A DNA stretch of 64,000 nucleotides from Patella vulgata. Lineage: Eukaryota; Mollusca; Gastropoda; Patellidae. Within the stretch, counting starts at the first letter, position 1. Each line of letters starts with the position of its first letter. The DNA lies in assembly GCF_932274485.2 (NCBI RefSeq), contig NC_065882.2, positions 27,298,890 to 27,362,889 on the forward strand, given 5' to 3'. Position numbers and translations under genes: made by a program. Shown here piece by piece: positions 55,139-64,000 of this stretch. The notes below the pieces were generated by a model. It saw only the letters and a list, made by a program, of their open reading frames with translations. It did no database searches and had not been told where the DNA came from.

Positions 55139-56614
55139 TAATATGAATGGAAACACCTCACCCCACCCAGTAAATGTAAATCTTTAAAGCAAATATAATA
55201 AATTATTCTTAAAATAATTCAATGAAATAAAGACAAAGTTTATTTGAACACAGTCCGAGTTTTAGGTATCATGCTACAAAGTAATTAGATTTTAAATCAC
55301 TATAGCAGATTCTGTACTCAAATTATACAATTTGTTGAAGCCAGCAGGTCAACCGTGCATACCTTTCAACAAAGCATAATAAACAGCCAATTTACTATCT
55401 TGAAATTTGTTTGGTCATTGGCTGAATTTTAAATTCTAAAATTCAGTGTAAAACAACTTAATAGAAGTTAGTACTGTGCATTATTTTCACAGAACTTAGT
55501 TAAAGACAAAGAGATAAGTATATTTTATTACATTCTCTAGAATAATATTAAATTAGGTAAGATTTATGTGATTTTATTATTTAGATAATTCATTTAATTA
55601 TTCTTCTGCCTTGGCATCATCAACAGAATTTAAATTAATCAACAGAGAGAAAAAATAATCTTATCAAATTAGAAGAAATCGTGGGTCAACTATATTTTTT
55701 CCAAAAATAAGAATTATCTGACTTAACGCTTTGACACTTACATTGACAGACCCATAGACCATGCTTGATATAAAGAAAAGTAAAAATGTGTTGTTTTTTT
55801 TATGTACAATTTTTGCATTTATTGCAGGTGTGATCAAACTCCACCATAAGGATGCGGTGAAAAATAATTTAAAAAATATTGTAAAAAGCTGGTTGGGGAT
55901 ATGTGGGAAGAAAAAAAACGAGGGGAAAAGGGGAGGAGACAGCTGCAGGAGAGGGGGAGGATGATATTGACATAGATGAATAAATATTATAATTGAAGAT
56001 TTTGCTTTTGCTGTTAATGTATGTTGTTTGTGCTGCATGCAAGATACCCTTAATTTCTACCATCTGGATAGCTGCAATTTTTAGCCGTGATAATTCCTAT
56101 CTACAGCTGCAATCGATACACTATTCGAGGCTTTGAGAAAGTAAAATTAGGTTCAATTGCAAAATTTTTAACACATATCTTCACAGTTTGCATGGAAATA
56201 AGTAATTATGTTACAAATAGTGAAGAGTGGAACACTGAAATCATAATCTTATCGTACCGAACAGTTTTTCGAGTGATTCTGGTTCGGCAGCCATTTTAAA
56301 CTGAACAGAAATTTCGCATAGCAGTTGGGTTTAATCAAATCATATAATTATACGGTAAGGTTTCATCTTTATTTCAATGGGAATTGGTTTCTTTGTTAAG
56401 CTACGTACAGTACAGTAATGTTTGGGGTCAGTGTTATTGGAATCGAAGGGAGTTATAGGCCAGTAACTTTTTTTAGTCAATTGACTACAAAACTTGCCCA
56501 AAGGAAGGCCTTAGGACGACATCAGTAATGGAACCATTTCAACCATCTGGAGTACCAAATGGAACTTGGAAGAAAGTCTTGGCTGTTTCTGCTAGAGAGA
56601 CTTTAAGAAGCGGA
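55139..56614. other. AT-rich intergenic DNA, nothing recognised
   Basis: The 55664-56038 minus and 55761-55964 plus frames overlap a purine-rich stretch and look like low-complexity chance frames. Confidence 0.4.
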
Positions 56615-56860
56615 GATAAATGGGTTTTAACATCCATTTGACACAAACTAGGTCATTTCGGGATTAACATGGTTCAACCCTATTTCAATAATTTGCTTGT
56701 GTGTAGGGATCTTTAGCAGTGGAAGGAAAGGAAACAGAGAAAATCGAAGAGGTTGGACAGGCGACCCTACTCCTTGTCACACAACTGGGCATTTGAAACC
56801 ACGTCACTTGACTCAATGACAGTCCTTTTAAACCACCAGACCATCCAACTTCCCTCTTTA
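56615..56860 (-). mobile_element. tRNA-derived SINE (family 2), near full length, diverged
   Basis: AAATGGGTTTTAACATCC, ACAAACTAGGTCATTTCGGG, GAGGTTGGACAGGCGACCCT and the decayed B-box region TTGAAACCACGTCACTTGAC up to CCAGACCATCCAACTTCCC give the family in reverse. Confidence 0.85.
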
Positions 56861-56889
56861 AGAAGGGATAGGACAGGGAATAACCGCGT

Positions 56890-57740
56890 GGGTTCAGGTT
56901 GCCACCTTTGGCCCACATCTGACATAGCATGATTTTCATGTGTGGGACATATTTGGGCCAGGGATGGGTCTGTTGTGCCATCTTTATATGTGGCATGCCA
57001 TATCTTTGCCAGCTGTTAGCCAGATCTGGCCCATACAAGGCGGGCGTGTGCATTAGCTAATGTGGGTCATATCTGGCTCTGACTGGGCCACATCCGGCCC
57101 AGATATGCCAGATTTGGCCCAGTTGTGGTATACCATATCCGGCCCAATCATTTTGCCAGATGTTGCCAGATATGGGCCATGTCTGTGCCAAATAATAATA
57201 TGGTGTGTTGTCTGGGCATTTTCTTTAAGTTTCATGGATATCGGTTGATAATTTTGGTCTGCAGTCATGCCACATGAAATGTGTTGTAACCTGACATCTC
57301 GGAAACTGCTTACCGGAAGTGGCCGAAACTTTGCCAACTCTGGGATATCCTTAATGTAATTATAATCTGCAAGTTTCATTCAAATCGGTTGGTAATTGCG
57401 ATCTACAGTCGTGCCACATGAAATGTGTGGTACCCGATATCTCGGAAACTGCTTACTGAAAGTGGTCGATATTTTGGCTACTCTGTGATATTATTAATGT
57501 TCTAATATGATGTAAGTATCATGGATATCGGTTGATAATTGCTGTCTGCAGTCGTGCCACATGAAATGTGTGGTAATCCGATGTCTCGGAAACTGCTTAC
57601 TGGAAGTTGTCGAAATTTTGGCTACTCTGAGATATTAATGTTATATTCCGTAAGTTTCATGGATATCGTTTAATAATTGCGGTCTGCAGTCGTGCCACAT
57701 AAAATGTTTAGTAACCTGATATCTCGGAGATATCTGATAT
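56890..57740 (+). repeat. Tandem array: GGCCA-rich stretch plus ~143-bp units
   Basis: 56890-57200 is a degenerate run of GGCCCA, GCCAGAT and ATATGGCC words on both strands. Then four units start AAGTTTCATGGATATCGG at 57227, 57371, 57514 and 57652 (spacing 144, 143, 138). Each has GTCGTGCCACATGAAATGTG and TCTCGGAAACTGCTTAC. The same unit is found once at about 53090-53220. The LTR element follows 130 bp later. Confidence 0.85.
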
Positions 57741-57868
57741 CAATAGGAACTGTACACTAAAATCTAACTTGCATATGTATCCACATATGGTTCCGAGGAA
57801 CTAATTACAAACTGGATATAAGTACGAAAGAATAAAATTAACAATCATCAGACAAATGAAACACATTC

Positions 57869-58034
57869 CGCCAGTATGCTTGTTAATCATACGTGTTTAT
57901 TAGTTATGTCCATTATATGTTTCCATAATAATGTTGAACTGTAACCTGGCCTTCACCTTTTGTTCTGCCTCGTTTTGGTTTGTACCCTCTGGATGCCCGC
58001 CATGTTCTTTAAATAAACAACTACAATTTGACCT
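57869..58034 (+). repeat. Left LTR (166 bp)
   Basis: Starts CGCCAGTATGCTTGTTAATC and ends AACTACAATTTGACCT. Identical to 63263-63428 except two substitutions. It contains AATAAA just before the end. If the next three bases (ACA against GCA on the right) are included, the repeat is 169 bp and ends in CA. Confidence 0.95.
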
Positions 58035-58049
58035 ACAGTCAGCGGAAAC

Positions 58050-58263
58050 AACCAACAGTTTTGATCTTTTAGAGGCATTTAGTAACTGGATAGAGCAATA
58101 AACTATAACACATACTTATGGAAGAACAATTACTGATTTATTTGGGCGACGTTTCGAAGAGTATTCTTGAAAACGTTGAGAGAATACTCTTCGAAACGTC
58201 GCCCAAATAAATCAGTAATTGTTCTTCCATAAGTATGTGTTATAGTTTATTAACCAACAGTTT
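58050..58263. mobile_element. Palindromic mini-element inserted in the LTR element
   Basis: Perfect 71-bp arms (58097-58167 and 58181-58251) surround a 13-bp loop. The 12-bp sequence AACCAACAGTTT occurs on both sides (58050-58061 and 58252-58263), as a target duplication would. Arms contain ACGTTTCGAAGAGTATTCT and TTTATTTGGGCGACG. CGAAACGTCG-type words followed by ATAAA recall ends of Penelope-like elements; this is a weak inference. Confidence 0.85.
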
Positions 58264-58479
58264 CAGAGTCATCTCAGTTACACGTAAGACTTGTAATTTT
58301 CCAAATCAGACACGCCAAAAGCGAGCGTGGTAGACTCAACTTTAAAACCATAAGAAGCACGGTCATTTTGTTACTTATCAAATATGACGAACAACAGGGC
58401 ACCGAAACAATGGTCCCTTACAGAGCATGAGTCATTGACGTCATACGAAGCATGACAGTCTAATATACTATACATTTTG

Positions 58480-59310
58480 ACTCTCGATCAAAATTTTACT
58501 AGTTTCCTTGCCACCGACGCCACCTGGTTAAAGAAATCCTCTGTCAACCCTAATCGGGGATTTGTTAACGATGATGAGACCGTTCCCGCTGCCAACCGTC
58601 GAACAAAAAAGTCAAATGCTCGACCTTATGCTCGGACAAATTGCAAATTATGCTCCAGTAATTTCGAGAAACACCATAGTTCGATCCTCAACCTCTGTTT
58701 CGAGTATATGGCATGCCTTGAGATTACACTATGGCTTTCAAACAACTGGAGGACACTATCTAGAGTTTGCCGACATCAAGCTTAAACCAGAAGAGCGCCC
58801 TGAAACTCTCTTTCAGAGGCTTATGTCTTTTATAGAAGACAATCTTGTCAAGCTAAATGGAGGTCTGACCCACCATACCGAACAAATCAGGTCGGACGAA
58901 GAAGTATCTCCTACATTAGGGCCTCCCTAAACTTGTCCGCCAAAGGTACGGTACTGAGCTTCGTCATCGCACACTGGCTTCAATCAAACCAGAAATCTCC
59001 CAAGCCTCACCTTCTCTCATGGACGAACTTTCCTCAACAGACGAAATGAGAATAATGCGTTCTTCTTCCAACCACAACCCCGGAAACTTTAAACCTACAC
59101 CCAGTCGTCGTTCCAATACTAGACAGAAGGGTTTTCACCAAATATGCCCCATTTGCCGACAAGCAGGCCGATCCGATTATCGACATTATCTAAGCAAGTG
59201 CGAATACTTACCTGACGCAGATCGCCAATTTTTGTCAAAAGCCAGAATTGTCCTAGGCATCGAAGACGACGATGACTTAGAAACTGTAGAAGAAACCCCA
59301 CAATAATTAG
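58480..59310 (+). pseudogene. gag-like region of the LTR element (broken)
   Basis: Encodes a structural-protein-like region ([20 protein letters not shown]) and, towards its end, a CCHC-like zinc knuckle (CPICRQAGRSDYRHYLSKC). It is decayed. Family-level identification rests on its place before the protease. Confidence 0.7.
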
Positions 59311-62300
59311 ACCTTAAAGCCCGTCAAGTCTCAAGGCGAGTTACTCCTCGTCAGTCACCTTATTTTTCTACATTTTATCAGCACCACACCCTACGCCTCA
59401 CACTTGATACCGGTGCCGAAACAAACATGATACGTGCATCGGTGGTGTCTTCTATCAATGCCAAAGTGTCTCCTAGCACACAGAATGCTCTTCAAGCTGA
59501 TGGTCTCACCCCTCTAACAGTTGTTGGCGAAACTCACCTATCATTATCCAGAGATGGTATAACCCTTCAGCTAGACGCCCTAGTGGTCGAAGAGTTGGAT
59601 GTTGATGTCCTTGCTGGAACCCCTTTTATGACTCTTAATGATGTATCTGTACGTCCTTCCAAGAATCAAATCACCATCGGTCCCTCACATAACATCACTT
59701 ATGGCATTGGTCAATTAACACCAAGCTCCACTGCTCACGTGGGCCTCCTTCGTGCCCCAAACACTACTACGACTATCTGGCCTGGTGAGCACATAGAAGT
59801 TTCAATTCCTACCGAAATAAAGTCAACCCACGTTGCAGTTGAGCCACGCCCTGATGTACTATCAATAGACCCCACCTTAATGTGGCCTATTACAGCAATC
59901 CTGGAACCCGTCGACAACAAGATCCGTCTCATCAATCCTTATGACCAACCAATCACTTTGAAACGCCATCAACACTTTGGTCACGTTACACCTACCATTA
60001 GCTCTCCCCCATCACCACCTCTACCCACAACCACCCCTCAGGCCATCACAAAATCAACGACCCCTTATTCTGCATCGATTATGGTTGATCCAGACAACAT
60101 CCTAAATACTCACCTCACACACGACTTTAACCAAACCCACAGCCTGTTTGATCACGTGTTTGATCCTACCATTTCTCACTACAATGGTCATTTCGGAAAA
60201 CTCGAAGCAACTGTAAATATGGGCCCGGTACTCCCCCCTCAAAGGAAAGGTAGAATGCCCCAATATGCTCTTAAAAAGATGTCTGAACTTCAAGCAAAGT
60301 TTGATGAACTAGAGGCCCTTGAACTTGGAGTCGTTGTTGAGTATCTCAACCCATCATTTTTGATCAAGAAACCCGACGGTGATTTCCGACTAGTAACCGC
60401 CTTCGGCGAAGTCGGACAGTACAGCAAACCGCAACCCTCCCTGATGCTGGATGTCGAAAGTACCCTACATACCATTGCCTAGTGGAACTACATCATTAAA
60501 ACAGACCTTCCCAAGGCGTTATATCAGATTCCCTTATCGCATTCCTCGCTAACGTATTGTGGTGTGGCCACCCCTTTCAAGGGTGTACGAGTTTATTGCC
60601 GTTCTGCCATGGGCATGCCTGGATCAGAAACTGCCTTGGAAGAACTAATGTCCCGTGTGTTGGGTGACCTCCTAGCAGAAGGTGTTGTAGCCAAATTGGC
60701 CGACGACCTGTACTGTGGTGGTTCAACCCCAACTGAACTAATTGCTGCATGCAAGCGGTTATTGCAGCTCTTAGACAAAGGTAACCTGAAACTTTCACCT
60801 AAGAAGACAGTTATTTGCCCCCAGTCTACAACCATACTAGGATGGATTTGGTCTAATGGAACCATCCGTGCAACTCCCCACAAAATTTCTACCCTCAGCA
60901 CATGTTAACTTCCCTTCAACGTAAAGGCTATGCGCTCATTCATTGGTGCGTACAAGATTCTTGCCAGGGTTATCAAGGATTGTGCCAGCTACCTTACGCC
61001 ACTGCAGGACTACATCGCTGGTAAAGATTCAAAAGACAAAATAGCTTGGAATGACGACTTGCCAGCTGCTTTTAGAACAGCCCTACAAGGCCTTCACACC
61101 AGTAAACACATCACCCTTCCACGTTATGATGACAAGCTGTGGATTATCACTGACGGCTCAGCAAAGTTATCTGGCCTCGGAGCTACCCTGTATGTCTCCC
61201 GGAACGGCTCCTTACTCCTGCCAAGTTGAAACATCATCAAACCACCTGGATACCTTGTGAAATCGAGGCTTTGTCCATTTCTGCTTCAATTAAACACTAC
61301 GCCCCTTATATTCTCCAGTCCAAACACCGCATATCCGTTCTGACTGACAGTAAACCATGTGTCCAAGCTTATGCCAAGCTTTGTAGAGGAGAATTTTCAG
61401 CCAGCTCCAGAGTAACCACTTTCTTATCGATCGTAAGCCGCTACCAGATTACCGTCAATCATCTTGCAGGGTCAGTAAACATGCCTTCAGACTTTTCCAG
61501 TCGTAATGCCCCAAATTGTGTCCATCCTAAATGTCAACTGTGTAACTTTCTACAGTCATGTGAAACCAGCGTAGTTTGTTCGATATCAGCAGATGACGTC
61601 TTACATGGATCTACCAGAATGCCCTATACTACCCCATCAACCTGGTTACAATTCCAACAGGAATGTCCTGATCTACGACGAGTCCATGCCCACCTCACCC
61701 AGGGAACCCGCCTATCCAAGAAGTTAACTAACATCCCCGACGTCAAAAGATACCTACGTGTGGCAACAATTAGCTCATCTGGTCTTCTAATAGTTAAACA
61801 TCAAGACCCCCTATCACCCATCCGGAACTGTACTATAATCCCTCGACCAGTCCTCCATGGTTTCCTAGTATCTCTCCACATTAGATTTAACCACCCATCG
61901 AAGCATCAGCTGAAACTGCTATTTAATCGCCACTTTTATGCTTTAGCTCTCGACAGAGCCATTAACGAAACAGTCGATGGATGTTACCAGTGTGTGTCCA
62001 TAACGAAAATCCCTAAAACACGCAAAGAGTAGTCTACCTCAGATACCCCTCCTCAACGGCTCGGAATAACATTTGCAGCAGAGGTAATGAAACAACTTAT
62101 CCTCGTCTTACGCGAATCAGTATCCTCATTCACTACCACTTGTGAAGTACCTGATGAACGCAAGAGCACTCTATGTACAGCCCTTCTCCAGTTATGTCTC
62201 CCCATGGTTCCCCTTAATGCCCTTGTTACCATCCGGGTTGATCCCGCTCCTGCCTTCACTGGACTTCAGAATGATGAAACCCTCCAACAGCACAACATAT

Positions 62301-63190
62301 CCCTCGACATCGGCCGACCCACGAATGTTAACAAAAACCCCGTGGATGAACGCGCCATTCTGGAACTCATTGAAGAACTTCTCCGACTGAAACCGGATGG
62401 GGGTGTTATTACTCATCTTGAACTTACAGTCGCAACTGCCCATCTTAACACTAAGATTCGCTCAAGAGGATTATCATCTCGAGAAATGTGGACCCAACGT
62501 GATCAGTATACCAATCTTCAAATTGAGACGTCAGACGACAAATTAATATCTGACCAGTTTGAGAAGCGGATTACCAATCATCCGTACAGTGAAAGATCTA
62601 AGAATCCGGGTAGGCCTCATCCGCCTGCTTGCCCTGTTGAAGCGGGTGACCTCGTCTACTTAACCTGTGATGGCAACAAGTACAACGCACGTGATCGTTA
62701 CTTTGTACTCTCCTTTGATGGTCAATGGTGTACTCTTAGAAAGTTCGCCGGATCCCAGTTCCGTTCCAAGGAATACCAAGTAAAGGTTACAGAATGTTAC
62801 AAGGTCCCTCCATCATCCCCTCCCCCCTGTTCCAGTCTTCTAGACACAGACAGCGATACCGACGATTCCTTGACTGCTACGCCTATGCAGTCACCTACTG
62901 GTAGACCACCTCTAGTCCAGGCTCCTGTGGATACACAACAGCCTAAACCCCTAATGTTCAACCTTTCTTTGCCTGCACCACCTCCGTTGGAAATACCCCC
63001 GGAATTGATTCTCCCAGACCCTTCAACCCATCCTGATACGCCTGGTTCCAGTCCTCCCTCGCACATGCCTGGCCCTGTCAACAATCAAGATGTACCCAAG
63101 AATCAGAATGGTGCAAACAGACGTCCAGTGAGAACTCGCCATCCACCAACTTATCTGAGAGAATATGAAACTACTACGAAATGCTGATGT
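59310..63190 (+). pseudogene. pol region of the LTR element (broken)
   Basis: Parts in order, with rough ranges: aspartic protease (59.4-59.7 kb; LTLDTGAETNMIRASV and VLAGTPFM); reverse transcriptase (60.2-60.9 kb; FLIKKPDGDFRLVTAF and LADDLYCGG at the catalytic site); RNase H (61.0-61.5 kb; WIITDGSAKLSGLGATL, LTDSKPCVQAYAKL); and integrase (61.7-62.8 kb; an HHCC zinc region ending DGCYQC, then a core with RVDPAPAF and NKNPVDERAILELIEELL). A proline-rich tail ends near 63.19 kb. The region is a fossil with several breaks. Confidence 0.88.
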
Positions 63191-63262
63191 AATCATCATT
63201 TATTATACATGAACAGTTACAGTTTTATAAACTTTTATTTTCCACAAAAGAAAAAGTGGTCG

Positions 63263-63428
63263 CGCCAGTATGCTTGTTAATCATACGTGTTTATTAGTTA
63301 TGTCCATTATATGTTTCCATAATAATGTTGAACTGTAACCTGGCCTTCACCTTTTGTTCTGCCTCGTTTTGGTTTGTGCCCTCTGGATGCCCGCAATGTT
63401 CTTTAAATAAACAACTACAATTTGACCT
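63263..63428 (+). repeat. Right LTR (166 bp)
   Basis: Matches the left LTR with two differences (about 1.2 percent). Preceded by a purine run (CACAAAAGAAAAAGTGG) that could be the polypurine tract. Confidence 0.95.
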
Positions 63429-64000
63429 GCACAATTGAGTCGTCTGATTATTTCTGATCTTACTGACGTTCTGAAAACGTAAACACTGATAAAGCTCAAT
63501 GACGCTTGAAGGGAGACAACTTGTTCAACTAATGACTCATAAATATTCAGCGGTGATTTTAGGTTTTATAACATAGGCCTACATCTACATATTCATAACT
63601 AACGTGCTTATTAGACTATCAAAATCAACAAGAATACATAGTTTATAAACTAACACTAATACTACAAAGTTTATTCCCGATATAAGGAAGGTAGAGTTGT
63701 ATGAATTTGGAGTGACTCTCAAACAGTGAATAATACCTCGTTAGCTCACTCACTTCCGTAACAAATAAGAGACACAGATAATCTATACTATTATCTATTG
63801 AACATTAATCTGTGGTCACATTTTTGAAGATTCTGATCACTAGGCTCTACCTCTTGCAATGCTCTTTACATTCGAATGCACGAAAGGAAACCATATAGAC
63901 AAACTACAATACGACCTTAAGAACACTGTCTCCCGTTCGCGTCCTCAACCCACTGTATCGATGTAAACAATAATATTTTTAATCAAGTCCACAAGTTTAT
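63429..64000. other. Right edge of window, nothing recognised
   Basis: No gene or repeat match is supported after the LTR element. Confidence 0.4.

Larger units (their letters stand above)
57869..63428 (+). mobile_element. LTR retroelement, 5.56 kb, broken; probably Ty3/Gypsy-like
   Basis: Direct terminal repeats of 166 bp bound a ~5.2-kb interior with gag-like, protease, reverse transcriptase, RNase H and integrase parts in the usual order. No envelope gene is seen. The gag-to-pol order and integrase at the end fit Ty3/Gypsy or BEL-type elements; I favour Gypsy-like but cannot settle the clade by eye. The two LTRs differ at only two positions, so insertion was recent. The interior carries roughly six or more breaks, so it does not look whole. 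A palindromic mini-element is inserted just inside the left LTR. No clear target duplication was found. Confidence 0.88.

Noticed and set aside
55664-56038. 124-codon minus-strand frame with hydrophobic and proline/serine-rich parts
   Set aside because: It comes from a purine-rich low-complexity stretch, and overlapping frames are open on the other strand too.
58480-63190. Separate host genes in the right-hand 5 kb
   Set aside because: The open stretches are parts of one LTR retroelement bounded by near-identical terminal repeats, not independent genes.

Overview
The window looks like animal nuclear DNA, most likely from a mollusc or a close lophotrochozoan. It is AT-rich with GT-AG introns. 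Its genes are typical of animals (RCC1 and two membrane progestin receptors). It also carries tRNA-derived SINEs, MITEs and Helitron-like elements built around ~150-bp tandem cores, a design known from molluscan 'pearl'/HINE elements. The species cannot be read from the sequence.

Three host genes are clear. Eight 3' coding exons of RCC1, the nuclear Ran guanine-nucleotide exchange factor, lie at 769-5243 (+); the first exons are off the left edge. Two paralogous PAQR-family receptors lie at 17286-18308 (-) and 38439-39449 (-). Each has its coding region in one exon and a probable 5'UTR splice acceptor just before the ATG. Three further stretches (28690-28911 +, 35850-36086 -, 52545-52795 -) could be exons or decayed coding DNA, but I do not recognise them.

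Almost everything else is repeats, often nested. There is a Helitron-like family with two subfamilies (about ten copies) and a TTAAACATACATTATG-ended MITE family (about eight copies). Two tRNA-derived SINE families have different bodies but the same 3' tail. There are two hAT-type nonautonomous elements with target duplications, a 734-bp foldback element with ~300-bp arms plus decayed relatives, and a full-length but broken Tc1-like transposon (53679-55138). A CR1-like LINE fragment (about 24608-25190) and several minisatellites complete the set.

The right end holds a 5.56-kb LTR retroelement (57869-63428) with nearly identical 166-bp LTRs. It is broken, and a palindromic mini-element with perfect 71-bp arms sits just inside its left LTR. 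I found no operon-like or obviously new protein system. The most informative signals are the nested insertions, the shared SINE tail, the palindromic insertion and a partial duplication of an RCC1 exon with its splice acceptor.
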